From assembly GCA_022818135.1 (NCBI GenBank), contig JAFMSR010000019.1, positions 828,032-892,031 of the forward strand: DNA of 64,000 bases, read 5' to 3'. The stretch comes from Saxidomus purpurata. Taxonomy: Eukaryota; Mollusca; Bivalvia; Venerida; Veneridae. How positions within the stretch are numbered: position 1 is the stretch's first letter; every line of letters starts with the position of its first letter. The position numbers were made by a program, and so were the translations under genes. This document shows positions 34,416 to 46,649 of this stretch, piece after piece. A model generated the notes under the pieces. The model was not told the DNA's origin and made no database searches. It saw only the letters and a program-made list of their open reading frames with translations.

Positions 34416-34615
34416 TGGAGCCCACAGTCGCGCAGTGTTAGCACGTTCTCCTCAGGATATGAGGGTTCCGGGCTCGATCCCCACCAGTGCCACGTTGGTA
34501 GTGTCCTTAGGCGAGACACAGATGTTTCTAAAATGCCTCTCTCTGTTCGGGGGTTGAATTTATATGTAGTGAGTCTGGAAAACAATAAATTTGTATTGTA
34601 GAACAATCGAGAATA
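34416..34615 (+). mobile_element. tRNA-derived SINE at right end of unit 3
   Basis: Near-identical to 18996-19195: GCCCACAGTCGCGCAGTGTT and GGGCTCGATCCCCACCAGTG. Confidence 0.75.
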
Positions 34616-34819
34616 AAAAGTTAACGTTCACGCATGGACAGTAGTTATAAAATGTATCGTTACACACACACCCTCCATATAGGAATCACGTCACGTCTGT
34701 CCCGTGCCGTCTTCAAAATTTCCAAGTGTAACTCAGAAACTATGTCGGATTTTTACCAAACTTGCTCTGCGCGACTCGTTTTAAACGACAAAATAACTGC
34801 ATCAAATTCGGCGTATCTT

Positions 34820-35096
34820 CCGCGGCCAATATGCCGGAGCGGCTTATACGTTTATTTTTGTTTCTCAAATTCGACGGGAGGTCGAAGGTTCGAATCCCAG
34901 CAGGGGTCCGTTCTGATATGGCCGGTTTGTGAGCCGCCATCTATTTAAATAATGGTTACCGTATACCTACCTGCCCGGTGCCTGGCATTAATAGGATAGG
35001 ATTCGGGAGGTACATGTGCTCAAAAAGAAGGCGTCTCATAAGTCAGAATGGCTAGCCCTTTAAATACGGGTGACGCTATAATAAACAAACACTTTA
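34820..35096 (+). mobile_element. tRNA-derived SINE of a second type
   Basis: GCCGGAGCGGCTTATACG, then AGGTCGAAGGTTCGAATCCC (B-box) as in a tRNA with a long variable arm. The unrelated body ends with GGGTGACGCTATAATAAACA and AACACTTTACC. It follows directly on the end of C1q unit 3. The two opposite frames 34634-34948 and 34740-34940 are shadows of it. Confidence 0.6.
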
Positions 35097-35099
35097 CCT

Positions 35100-35584
35100 T
35101 TTATATGGGTGTGGCCAATACAGTGAAGGGCCTATTGTCCGGAAATTATGGTACTCAGAAACATTAATTCCTTCAATGTTCATATTTGAGGCGGGGGATA
35201 TAGCTGTCCTTTAGACAGCATTGTTCAAGAAAGAACTGTCATATACTTGTACTTATTAAAGAGTGTGTATACTTAATTCGTCATTTCATAATTAAAATAT
35301 TATTGTTGGCTTGCTGTTGTATTAGTGTCTTTTCTCGGCATACTGACCAGTTATCAGATCGGGTTCATCTCTCCATTCGGTAAAAGGTGAAAACTCAGTC
35401 TTTACCGTAGACTCATATGCAATTTTAAGTTGATTTCGAACAATCTGGAATTATTATAAACCATATTCTTTACGTTAACGTCACCCTAGGGCAGTTATGT
35501 GAATAAAAGCCCTCTGCGTGCAGGGCCAAAAACTGATCATATTTCGCGAGGACGGATAAAAAAAAAATATCTGTACAAAAGTGC
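35100..35584. other. Gene-free spacer
   Basis: No supported gene or repeat seen. Confidence 0.45.
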
Positions 35585-35586
35585 TA

Positions 35587-35858
35587 CAGTAGTCGGAACG
35601 TAACAGTTGTCAAAATTTGCGTATATCGTGCGTATAACGTGCGTGTAACGTGCGTATAACGTGCGTGCACTCATCGTGTATTTTGTCAATCGTATATCGT
35701 GTATCATATCGTATCATTCATCGTGCAACGTGCACCTTATACTATACACGATACACGATATACGATTCCCGATGCACGATAATCCATACGGTATACGTGC
35801 GATTCGATGGTGTATTCCGTAGTTAATCGTTTTATTTAGCGTGTACATCTCCCCGCCG
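35587..35858. mobile_element. Left half of the CAGTAGTYGG TA-flanked element
   Basis: Starts CAGTAGTCGGAACGTAACAG after TA (35585-35586). It matches 47839-48075 through the subterminal arrays GTGCGTATAACGTGCGT and the CGTGCAACGTGCACC segment, up to AGCGTGTACATCTCC. The matching right end was not found in the following 1.5 kb, so the copy is probably truncated at the C-tract. Confidence 0.7.
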
Positions 35859-35876
35859 CCCCCCCCCCCCCCCCCC
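35859..35876. repeat. Poly-C tract (18 C)
   Basis: C18 followed by TCCCCC; the Gly-rich frame 35714-35941 (minus) is its by-product. Confidence 0.8.
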
Positions 35877-36214
35877 TCCCCCGTGCTGATTTCAAGGTAC
35901 GCCTGCACCGAAGCAACATATCGTGGGTATGATGTTAACAAGTTTTTTATTGGCTAGATGCAAATAACACACCGAATCAACTACACTTTTACGAAATTAT
36001 TTAAAGTCCAATAAAAAGTTTCGGGTAATCCTGGTAATCCTTTTTAAATTCCCGATATTGAATTAAAACTATGAATTATACTGCCTGATTGGAATGATAA
36101 ATCCGTTAGCTGACATAAAGAGAAAGGCAATTAGGTAGTGTCTTTGACTAATCAATTAGTTTGAGCAAGGTCATTCAAATTACTATTTGAAAGACCTTGG
36201 TTTGAGTCTCATCA

Positions 36215-37364
36215 AAAGCCTCGATGCCATTTAAAACAGGGTCCATATTGTCCAAAATAAAGGCCTCCGGCTGGACCTAAGTGCATTGTCCTCTACTCCT
36301 GCCTACCTGTTTGAACTTGAGGCTGGGGCTCTGCCCCTTAGACTGAGGCGCCAGGAATAGATTCTCAAATACTGAGCGAAGTCAAGGTTTTGGTCAGTCA
36401 GATCATAACGCACGGCTATTTTGTAAGATCCCCCTACAAGTGCCCAATGAAAACAAAATGAACAAATCTGACATACCGCATCTCGCAAAGTTAGAAACTC
36501 AAATGAATATCAGATATTTTTTACTCTGGACATCTACATATATACACAGATGGGTCTAAAAATCCAGGCTCTGGTATAGTAGCTTCAGCTGTTGTAATCC
36601 ATCTAAACAGGTCTGTTGCAATCATAGGCAAATTGGCAAATTATTGTTCCATTTATCAGGAATACTCTATAACCGGTTCCTGTATTTATACAACAGAAAT
36701 GATAACAATAGACACTATTGAGCTGGCTTTTACATCATCAACCTAAAAAACGTGATATATTGTACATATTTTCAGATTCACTATCATCTCTGGTCTCAAT
36801 GAAATAAAAACAACAGCCATTCTAGACCAGAGTTATAGAAAACATTATTATTATTCATAAATTTTATCAATGCCTAAAAACAGGCTTACCAGTTACCATG
36901 ACAATTTACTGTGCCCAGCTCATGTAGGTTTATAATAATATCTGGTAATGAGAGCAGATGATGTAGACAAAAGGGGCCTGGTTTAGGGGCCATCATCCAG
37001 GACATTCCATACTCACCCACAGAAATATATGCCAGGATTCAAACCACTATCCTGGATGGATGGTGTAGAGAATTGAAACTTAAAAGAACACATTTTGCCG
37101 CAAAACAGTGCGACCTGGCCGTCCTATGGGATACTCAACAAATTACAAAATGGACAAATCAATCACACGTCTTAGGCTGGGCGCAAACTTACTACCAACC
37201 AGCTCGGGTTGGTGCATACTTTTGGTTGACCAGGTTTGCATCCAGTGCATTGTAGAATGTAACACCCCTCACTGGCTATTTGACTGCATAGCTTTCACCA
37301 CACAGAGACTAAAATTTAAGCCAGAAATGGATAAGCTTGGACTTGCATGGTTTCACTATTAATG
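36215..37364 (+). mobile_element. Decayed 3' end of an RNase H-bearing LINE ORF2
   Basis: In shifting plus-strand frames the post-RT region is recognisable in order. KGLRLDLSALSSTPAYLFEL then EAGALPLRLRRQE lies near 36260-36355; RNase H IYTDGSKNPGSGIVASAVV lies near 36540-36600. An 'IYTTEMITID' acidic motif lies near 36690 and IFSDSLSSLVSMK near 36770-36805. A 'P(A)HVG ... GNE..ADDVDKRG' remnant lies near 36910-36985. A C-terminal CIQCIVECNTPHWLFDC knuckle lies near 37240-37290. Stops and frameshifts show it is dead. The RNase H places it in the I-like group of LINEs; the reverse transcriptase is missing (5' truncation). The frames 37073-37255 and 37108-37362 are pieces of it. Confidence 0.8.
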
Positions 37365-39556
37365 ATTATTTTGAGTCCAAGAAAAGCCCTAAGTAAATGT
37401 GTATAGAGGTTGTTGGAAAATAACATAGTAGACTGTCAAATGACTGATAAAATTCAGTAACCTAATTTACTCCAGTTGCTATCAAACCACTTTCTGTAGG
37501 TCGCTAGTCAAAATCCAAAACAATTCTTGTATAAATGCATTTTTTTATATTTAACAAGTACTTAGTATTTGAATTGTAGAAGTAAATAAGCTTTTTCACT
37601 GGTTAGTATGTGTTGATTTATATTGGCAACCCAAGAACATAAATTTCAATCTTGTTATTATTTAGCAAATCATAGTCTGCACATAACAGAAATTAGCAAG
37701 GCGTGACAGGTGACATGTCAGTAGGGGTTGTTCGATCACTGTACCTGTTACATGCCTGTTTCAGTTATAAAATACTGTAACTGTAATTTATATCTTATAT
37801 ATAATTTAATACTGTATGGTATAGTTTGCACTGTCTGTATGGCACCATATAATAATTATAATTAAACAAATATCACTGGCTATTATCTGTAATCTGTGGG
37901 GGACGGAGGGGGTAGGGGGTGGGTTCAGGATAAATGTAAGCCGGTTTCTGCTTACAAACCTACTCCTACTACCTCCAGTTGAATGAAACATCAACCATAT
38001 CATGATCATTAAGTATATCCTTGCCGGTTTGGACTGGTCACTGGCCATACAGATGCTAAATCTGATCACCTGCATATTTCTTACCAGTTTAACTATAACA
38101 GACTCTTACTTCAGATGCGGGCACATAGAAAAAAATGATTTTATTCAAGTTGTATACAATGTAAAGGTCATATTTGACAGAGTTATGCCTCTTTTTGTAC
38201 TTAGTTTTTGTCACAAAATTATTGGTTATTCTGACAAAGTAGAGGGCGACACAATAATAATATATCTTGCTTATGGGTTAAAAAATGTCTGAGCCATTAT
38301 CATGAAGGTGCGTCTACGGCCGACCCCAGTATTTTTATTGAAGATATAGAAATAGAGGGTGAGGCTTGTCCCTTTTAGGCTACAGTCCTACCTACAAAAA
38401 CAAATATAACTAATTAGTGGCATTACATCATTTTTATAAATTGTAAACCATTTGATTGGATTATACATGAGGGCAATATGTAAGTGAACAAAATGCAGTG
38501 TGTGTTATATTATGGAATTAAAAACATTAAAAATGACAACTTTGTGGGACAATTGTTGTTTGTTGAATGCATCCAAACTTTGAGTTTGCTTGACAAGTTT
38601 TGTTTTACTAAAATGTTTTAAACTAATTCCATCAACTGGTGTCTAGTGGGCAAGGTATATGTAGAGGTTTAGTCTGTCTCTATATGCTAGAAGTGCCAGA
38701 ATTGACAGCATAAAGGGAAAAGCCTCGTCTTTTCAGGCAATGACAATTTGAGAATGTGAGTGTTTGATGGACAAGGCTCTGCAATCCTTAGTGCCTGTCG
38801 TCACATTATATTTGTGACACGGTGCCTTGGGTGCGCTGTGGGTCTTCTGTCAGACACTCGCATTTCCAAATTCATTGACAACCATGTGGAGTATACAGAC
38901 AATTATAGAACAGCACATTCATTGGTCACATTGAGCAGATAATAAACTGCATCAATAGTCCAACTACTTCATGTAGTATACAATTGTGCAGTTGATGAAC
39001 CGGATCCCTTTCACAAGAAATAAGTGACTGTATTTTCTTCTAAAATTCATTGTCAGTCTGCAGTTTGTACCATGCATACCCTGCATGCCTGTAGCAAGAT
39101 ATGTACAACCATAAAGTACAGGTATACTGTAATTGCAGGGCTGCAGACAATACCATGCATAGTATGTAGGGCTGCAGACTATACCATGCATATGATTGCA
39201 CATTGATATGTTCAGCTGTTGGACATGTTAAACGGGCAGACAATGTGAAGACATTAGCAGCTCTTGTTTACTAAAACAAGACATTTTACACTTATGTTGC
39301 AAGCTGCAGCATAACAAAAATATAGAGCACACCTCTTCCATACCTGCAGTCGATGAATACTGTCTTAAGACAATCGCCAAACAACAACTATTGAATCTTA
39401 CTTAAAAGGAAGATATGTAAGGACTGTTTTTACTTTGTTTTAAACATAATTCCAAAGATAAGATGCATAAAACTGCAAAACAACAACTTTGCCCACGGGT
39501 TTTGTCTATTTTTTTTTAATTACAAAATTTTTCTCGGAAAAAAAAAATGCATGGTT
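37365..39556. other. Gene-free stretch
   Basis: About 2.2 kb without a supported gene. Short inverted/direct copies of CTGCAG / ACCATGCATA lie around 39055-39200 and generate overlapping spurious frames on both strands. Confidence 0.5.
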
Positions 39557-39823
39557 TTAGCAAGTTTTCTCGTAATATTCTTCTTGTAGCTTCCTTGCTA
39601 GGTCAAGTACTTGATCTGCTGCTGCTGACACGTTTCCTTTTGCTAGATCAACCGCATCTTTGACGAAGAATATTATATCTAGTGGTAGCACAATGAAAGT
39701 TGCAATGTGACCCGCAAAACGTGCTGTCTTTCCTAGGTTTATTATTACTGCTACAACTTTTTCTGACCGAGACAGTTTGCCTAAAATCTGTGCTCCAAGT
39801 TTAATACCAGTAGTATAATACTT
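39557..39823 (-). pseudogene. 5'-truncated apolipoprotein-L-like gene fragment
   Basis: The minus-strand frame from 39823 to the TAA at 39557-39559 encodes about 84 residues aligning with the C-terminal 40% of the intact gene at 56050-56736. Matching stretches include TGIKLGAQILGKLSRSEK, INLGKTARFAGH, IVLPLDIIFFV, KDAVDLAKGNVSAAADQVLD and LARKLQEEYYE. The TARFAG and DAVDLAKGNVSAAAD blocks are identical to the intact copy. A stop lies three codons before the homology, and the N-terminal two thirds, including the first membrane hairpin, are absent. The minus-strand upstream DNA at about 41440-41580 also matches the region upstream of the intact gene, so this is an inverted genomic duplicate that lost its 5' coding part rather than a retrocopy. 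Confidence 0.85.
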
Positions 39824-39829
39824 TTATAA

Positions 39830-40850
39830 TATTGGGCTTATTCGTTGGTACAAATTTTTACGTTTGAACCCAAAGAAGTGAGACAAAACACGAAATTCTT
39901 GCGAAAAGCTATAATCTTTGGTTTACAATATACGTTTTTACAATATGCCTTACATTGATACATATTTATGTTCTGTAAAAAAAATCCGTCACCACGGATC
40001 AAGTACCTGTATAATTATATTCAGTAATACCACAGTACCAAATTTTGTGAGAGCGTTCCCGGTCCGTAACAAATGCGTGCATACCCACGATTTTGAGAAC
40101 GTCGTTTATAATTGTAGCGTTACGTCTGGTTTATGTATCAGGTCGCATGTACACGAACATCACCTGTATCGCGCAAATTAAACTTTATTCTTTTTGATGC
40201 TTAAACGTCTCTTAATATAATGATAATACTTCCCATAATAATGATAATACTTTAAAAACGCGACCAGGGATATGGCGGTCATATTGTCGTAACTGAAAGT
40301 GTTATTTGGAAAATTTAAGAACAACATGGTTTTTGCCATTCCTTGGTTTTTTTTCAACAAATTCATTACAAAATATATGAAAACGTAATTATTATATGTT
40401 CAATATCATTGTGATGATTGATTGACTCTAGTCTTTGTCGTACATGTATCATACTTGCGCTTTACACTCAAGTGATCTGACACACGACTCGGTGAAATCC
40501 AGACTTCTAAATCGCGTCACTATACATGTGTTTATATTTCTTTTTTATCAATTGTTCGCATGAAATTAATGAAGTATTTCGACAGAGGTGAAATGGAAAA
40601 TCCCTTGAAAATTTATATGTTCATATGGTGCCGATTTTATGACTGGTGCCGTTTTATCAAGAACTGGCTAAACAAAGGCTTACTCTAAGTGTGAATTTAA
40701 AACAAAAGTAACAATGTTTTCTGGACCAACCGACACTCTCCCTCCTATAAAGCATCGTGACCGATTAAAAATATCCTGTTTTTATCAAAATAAACATAGC
40801 TCTTACACTTATCGTGTAAAGCAAATGATAATTTACACCCCAAACAACAT
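39830..40850. other. Gene-free spacer
   Basis: No supported gene. The plus frame 39918-40181 and the minus frame 40178-40366 lack any domain. Confidence 0.45.
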
Positions 40851-40856
40851 ATATAT

Positions 40857-41029
40857 GAGGCTAAGGTGTCTGCCGCTCATCCCGGAGGTTGCGGGTTCGA
40901 GCCCCACTGGAGTCACGACCGTACCTCCTTATATGACACCAGTACTGGTTTTTCTAGGAAGCGGACACAAGAGTGAGTCGATAAGCTACAAGCTTTCTTC
41001 ATAATCGAGCTAAAATATAAATTAGTAAA
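40857..41029 (+). mobile_element. tRNA-derived SINE
   Basis: B-box TTGCGGGTTCGAGCCCCACT, then GTCACGACCGTACCTCC, GACACCAGTACTGG, and the tail GATAAGCTACAAGCTTTCTT then AATCGAGCTAAAATATAAAT. A sister copy at 47352-47490 shares all these blocks. Confidence 0.75.
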
Positions 41030-41439
41030 CACTAGATTTTTATATGAGAGGACATACAAACATGCTTTTTAGGGAATTATATTTTTCAGTTCTCAAAATC
41101 ATTACTTCATTGTTTTCATTGTCAAACTTTGTGTCATTATTAATTTGAACTTGATCTGATAAGTATATTCTATACACTAATTAGAATACATATTTGCAAA
41201 TAAAATCGCTGACAGGACATGGCTCTTCCAAACAGTTATCTGTAGTAATGCTAGGCCTTTGAATGAAAGCTCAGCGGATTGTTCTTTGAGTGACCAAATA
41301 AACTGGCGTCAAGAAGACATAAATCTTAACTGAACGTTCGAATGTACAAATAAACCATAATATATATCTAATGAACATTACATGAACATGATGACGCTTA
41401 ATTAATTGCTTACGACCATTCATCATTCAGTACTTAAGG

Positions 41440-41580
41440 AAAAAATAATATTTCTAACCTGTTATTAATCGAGTTATGTCCAATTTCCTTTCAAATAAAC
41501 TGCTAAATATATAAATGATCATGGTGTACCTTTTTTTGAAGATCTAAAGCAGATATTTATTCAATTCAATGGCAAACCTG
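41440..41580 (-). repeat. Duplicated flank of the apolipoprotein-L-like locus
   Basis: On the minus strand: ATCTGCTTTAGATCTTCAAA, AGCAGTTTATTTG, AAATTGGACATAACTCGATT. The same blocks occur at 55480-55545 (plus) upstream of the intact gene and, more weakly, at 62555-62600 upstream of the copy at the window end. Confidence 0.7.
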
Positions 41581-44290
41581 ACTACATAATGTTATCTATG
41601 AAGTGAAATCATAAATTCTTAAATGTTAAGTCGAGTACCTCTTTTTTACTGTTTAAATTGATTTGTGATCAAAGCTACTTGTACATGAATATTGATGTGC
41701 ATTTTACATATCTAAACAAGGAAGGTAATAAAATAAAACTATCTAACAACTTATGGGTAGCTTTCCCAAAACCTTCATGTAGCACAAAGACGAAACTTAC
41801 TACACATTCAATATTTTGTAGAAATAAAGAGTTTTCATTGTCTTTATTGGAGATACAGTCCTCCCGCTAGGATTTAATAAAAGTGAGGTTCTGTTGAAAA
41901 AACGGCACTTGAGAGCGCTCAAAACTGTGATAAAAATGACATGTTCAAATGCTCTATAGTTGGCATAAAATGACTCTTGCAATACTGAATTACTGACTTC
42001 TGGGTATTTTTTGTTCTTATTACATTATTGGTGCCTAGAAAAGGGACCATGTGTATTTTGTCATTTAGTCCAAAACAATTATGCTACTTAACATAGAATG
42101 CAAAGGTCCTGTCAAATAGGGCATTTTAGGATGACAAAGAAAAGGACAGGGTGCACAAGAACAAGGCAGGGTGCTGCACCGTGTTATTTTGTGGTATCGG
42201 GAGCACTGAGATAACCCTTCCGGCTAAGTATGTAGTGTTCATCTATACTTGTTATATCGGAAAAGAAAAGCTCTTTTGCTACAGTGCACATATGTTTTTG
42301 TTAAAATGTTCCCTTCTCATTGATATAAACAATATTGCTTCAGAATCAAATAGTACAAACACCATCAATACTCTATACTTAATGCATGTGTAAGACATAT
42401 TTCAACATGTTAAGGTAAATGAATTTGTCTAAAAATCGAAAACTGTAACACTTTTAAACTAATAACCTCGCCGTTGAATTTGAGGCACGATACTTAATTC
42501 TGTAATGAGTTATTAATGCTACAGAATGTTGTTTCCTATACATTTACACAGCACAAATATGGAAATGACCAGTTTGACATTCTAGCGGCGTTTGTTGCTT
42601 CCGAGCAGGTGCGCGTTATACTTACACGCCGTTAGATAAAACATAGACTGCGTCACTGTTTAAACTATTCACAAGAAAATTACGAGAAATGCAATATGCG
42701 GACTTATGAGTGCGTTCATAAGACACTTCGGTATTCGTAATCGTAATTTTCTCGTAACAAATTACTTATGAAAAACAGGTCCCGCAATTCCACATACGTT
42801 TCCGATTATGATAAGACGGGCATCACTCAGTTTAATTTAAATGATATTCACATTGAAATATTCATCCTGACAAATGTGTGTAATATTCAAAACAAAAATA
42901 CGATTAGCTACTCTATATTGTGAGACGGTCACATAACAAAATTAACAACTTTGTTTAACAAGGTTCAACTACTACATGTATCTGGTTTTCAAATTAAGTG
43001 GCCTAACTTCTTCTAAAATGATCATTTTCAAATTGTCATTGCCTATTTGTGTCTGTCATAAAAAGTTTTATTATAAGGCAAGTGTTCGGAAGGTTTTGAT
43101 ATATTTTTGTAAAATTTAATGTGTAACGGGTTTCACATAAATTATACACTGTTTTGAATGGCATGGATCATAATTGTTATAATACAATAAACTCATCCAA
43201 TTTAGTCCATAATCAAACTGACGGTCTTATGACCAATATACATTTAATGCATAATAAGATTGATTAAGAATACAAATCGGAATGCCAATGCTATTGCGAA
43301 AGTGTTAGCAAACTATTGTAATAATTTGCCAATAATTCACAACGTCATTATGTCTTTAAAACTGCACAATAGTTGTTATCAAATTTAACTGTATAAGCCG
43401 TTTTACATGACCTACCCTTCTAAACAGACATTTTTTCTTTTCAGGTGTGCGTTTATTTACCCTGTCAAAGTATGATCCCGCTGACATTTCAATGGCACAA
43501 AAAGAATATATCAATTACAGGCATACTATATCTTTTAAATCGTTATTTTGCAATCTACCTGCAATTTATATAAACATTTTAGGGATTTTAGAATGCGTTA
43601 TAAATGATTGCTTCACCGGTAAAATTTGTTTTACATTTTTTTTAAAACTGGCAAGTTTTGCGGACGATTGCTTTTTTCTTGATCGATCCAAAATTCACGG
43701 AACCGCGTACATGTGTTATTGCCCTGTTATATAATATACAGTTAAGACATTTTCAAAATCTAGAACACTAGAAAAGGAAAGTTATTATCTCAAACAGCTT
43801 CAAAGTAAGTAAAATAAAAATAGCAGTGTATTAGAAAGTATTAAAGAAAAATAAAACATCCGACAAAAACTCATCGAAAATTTTGAATATATAATAGTGT
43901 TGTTTCCTCCTGGATCATTTCTATCAAGTGTTTAGTTTCTCGGTCGGGCTAAGCACAGGAAACAACTGGAAGTGCTCGATATGATTGATTCTAGATTGGT
44001 ACTAACAAATTTTCAAGCATGAAACTTCAATGAACATTTGTTGGAAACAAAATTTTAAAACATTTTAAAATATATCTCAGAAAGCATTCTCGGACAGGGA
44101 AAAGTGGAACAAATCTTCTGCCTTAATTAGTTAAAATTATGCTAGTATTTAAGATGCTATTATCTACTAGTATTGATTCTACACAATATTTATATATATC
44201 TACGTACAAAATGTCAAAGATTGTGCCAGAATATGTTAATTATAAAAATAGAAAAATAAGCGACATTATATAGGTTTTCACGGTATCTTT
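41581..44290. other. Long gene-free AT-rich stretch
   Basis: No supported gene in 2.7 kb. The frame 43447-43734 (95 aa, plus) follows a TTTTCAG but shows no domain and has low-complexity Phe/Ile composition. A small hairpin TTACGAGAAA / TTTCTCGTAA lies near 42680-42755. Confidence 0.45.
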
Positions 44291-44430
44291 TTAGTTTATA
44301 CTAATTTGTTTATTCTCGATTGCGAAATAAGTTCTTACAACTTATATTGATTGCTCTCGAGACTCATTCCAGATATAATCAACCTCGGAAAGAGAGAAGC
44401 AATGTGGAATTATTTGTGTCTTGCCTAAGG
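44291..44430 (-). mobile_element. 5'-truncated SINE, same family as the C1q intron SINE
   Basis: On the minus strand: CCTTAGGCAAGACACAAATA, then GGTTGATTATATCTGGAATG, ATAAGTTGTAAGAACTTATT, AATCGAGAATAAACAAATTA and GTATAAACTAA. Lacks the tRNA head. Confidence 0.65.
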
Positions 44431-45560
44431 ATCTTTTTGCCAACCGGTTTCACAAATCATCAGGGCAAATACAATATAGATTACTGAGCAACATCAATTT
44501 TTGTGTACACATGCGTACACATGTGTACACAGCGTCAAAATGATGACGTCATAAAAAACTATTTAGTTTAAGCTTATACCAGCGATATAACGTTGTTTTT
44601 ATAACCTAGCTGTTAATCATTACTATGAAATTTGAAAAAAAATCAAAGGTTTAAAATTAAGAGTCTTTTTAAAACAATAATTCAAGTGTAGACTTATCTT
44701 GTAGAAATTTTATAAAGGTTTCATTTGTTTCAGCTAGGTTATATAAAACAAATATCTACTAAGAATCAACATGTCCTAGCGTGTACACATCTCTAATGTT
44801 TTTAAGCTGGGAATTATTTGATATGTCCCTCCGAGGTCTTCTTTACTTTGTTTTGTGTGTTCCGTCTTTTATGTTCTGGTGTAGTATTGGTATTTAACTT
44901 TGAAAAGATATTAAGGATAACGCGTTGTATCTCATCATTGTCATTTTGATGTATGTTATTTATACTATTATTTTGCCTGTTCGGTATTGTCCTCACTGCT
45001 TCTGCGTAAGTATTTGGATGTATTTGTGTGGTAACTTTGTATAAATTTTCGCATGAATGATTGTCGAGAGGTCGACCTTTTTACTCGTCAGTGTGAGTGT
45101 GAACTGCACCTGCAGTCGGCTCAGTTTCCACATTTATTCTGTATAATCTTCTTAAGATGAACATCAGATTTAAGTCTCGGGGGAATTCATAAAAGGAAAT
45201 ATAGTTTAATGACCTTTGACCACTGAATGTGACGATGACCCATTTTAGTAAGGACATAGGTTGTGCACGTCATCTTGATGACATTTGACGTAACTTTCAT
45301 GACAATCTTCTAATAGTTTAGGAAATATACTCGAAAAACAAATGACATGTAAGTGTGAACTTTTGGTTTGAGATTATCTTGATGACGTGAACTCCAGGTT
45401 CCTAAAAATCCTACAATGGGTTTAGAGAATGTTGAGAAATGAAAAACTAATGACCCCTTAGTGTGGCCTTGTTTTTGCCACTGACCGTTCCAAGGCGGTG
45501 CCCCACTGTGTTCCTTTAATTGTTCGTTTTGTCCTCGTGTGTTTGCTTTGTATGCTAGTG
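44431..45560. other. Gene-free spacer with a faint 'tgacctttgacc' repeat
   Basis: About 45208-45340 carries AATGACCTTTGACCACTGAA and related phrases of the bivalve repeat family. No supported gene. Confidence 0.45.
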
Positions 45561-45573
45561 TGTGTTGGTAGTG

Positions 45574-45650
45574 TATATGTGTGTGTGTGTACATGATTGT
45601 GTGTGTGTGTCGTGTGTGTGTGCGTGTGTGTGTGTGTGTGTGTTGGTGGT
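45574..45650. repeat. (GT)n microsatellite
   Basis: Interrupted GT tract, longest runs at about 45597-45610 and 45612-45642. Frames overlapping it are artefacts. Confidence 0.9.
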
Positions 45651-45659
45651 GTGCACTTC

Positions 45660-46218
45660 TGGGTGCTGTGGGGTTCGTTTTGGGGAGGCTGCGTTTTTGG
45701 TACGTGGCATTCCCTGTTTGATATTATTTTTGTTTTCTTGATCATGAGCCGGTTGATTGAAACTCAGAATCTATATGTCGTCTTATTGAGATGAACACTT
45801 GAAACAAGTGTCATGCAAACCGTTTTAAGTGTGCAGGAGATATAGAGCGAACACTATATGTTACAGACGGAGAAAATACCACTATTATATCCCTTCCCGC
45901 TCTGCAACGGGGATAAATAGTACTCGTATATTTTAACTTTTTTTTTTTTGCAAATCAATCGAACTCAAAGTGATATGATATTTGTGTGAGAGAGTCATTC
46001 ACAAGTGTATGTGTTTAGTAAAAATGTCTCAGTCTGTCTTTCTCCCTGTAAAAAAGAGAATGCATAAAATACCCCTAACAAATAGAAAGGCATTGTTAGA
46101 ATATTGATTTTCCGACATTATCGCATTTTATTGTATGGTATTTCAAAAGAGTGAAATAGATAAATATCTTTTAAAAGTACAAAATCAAGCAATAATTATT
46201 CCACTTTCATATCTAACA
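45660..46218. other. Gene-free spacer
   Basis: No supported feature. Confidence 0.45.
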
Positions 46219-46640
46219 CATCTGGTGGCACCCGTTTTTCTAACGAAAATTGATCGTTTTCTTTCATGATTTCAATAATATTTTGGCGATTTCACTTTTT
46301 TTCAAGTGTACATTATTTTGACAACAGCCTTAACTCAGCAGGAGCAATTGTATATGTTTTATTAATAACAAAACCATTATCTCTGCAAAAATAGATAGTC
46401 CGAAGCCAAAAAAGTAGTGATTTTTTTTTTACACGATATTCGCGCGGTCAAAGTTTTTTATTTTTTGATATTATGTGCATCAGGTTTTGCTCTTTAAAAT
46501 GATCACATAAAAAGGCATGTGTTATCGGTAGATTTTTTGTTAAAAATCTTCGAATATCACCAGAAAATGCATATATACGCGACGTTTTAATGTTTTCAAA
46601 CCGCGACGCTACAACACTATCTTTTCATGCCGAAATACGG
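46219..46640 (-). repeat. Dispersed ~420-bp repeat, inverted partner of 50450-50888
   Basis: On the minus strand it matches the plus-strand copy at 50450-50888 throughout, including TTTTTTGGCTTCGGACTAT, GGCTGTTGTCAAAATAATGT, GTGAAATCGCCAAAATATTA and AACGGGTGCCACCAGATG. No coding frame; no target duplication recognised. Confidence 0.75.
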
Positions 46641-46649
46641 AAAATTGTT

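Larger units (their letters stand above)
29250..34787. repeat. Segmental duplication unit 3 (C1q gene unit)
   Basis: Third direct copy. The left part is diverged: about 29315-29370 (ATTTATAAAGATAC, TTTCAAAGAATTTCAAC) still matches 14210-14250. About 770 bp of unrelated sequence then precedes the well-conserved part from 30131. It lacks the left MITE of units 1 and 2 but keeps the ~250-bp block missing from unit 2. The right limit ACCAAACTTGCTCTGCG equals that of unit 1. Confidence 0.85.

Noticed and set aside
35714..35941. Gly-rich minus-strand frame
   Set aside because: By-product of the C18 tract and the truncated TA-flanked element.
39557..39823. Treating the ApoL-like fragment as a processed retrocopy
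   Set aside because: Upstream non-coding flank of the intact gene is also duplicated next to it, and no poly(A) tail or target duplication is visible.
43447..43734. 95-aa plus-strand frame following a TTTTCAG
   Set aside because: No domain, low-complexity AT-driven composition, no paralogue in the window, no donor or poly(A) context that I can support.
45458..45794. His/Thr-rich and Val/Cys-rich frames on opposite strands
   Set aside because: Translations of the (GT)n microsatellite.
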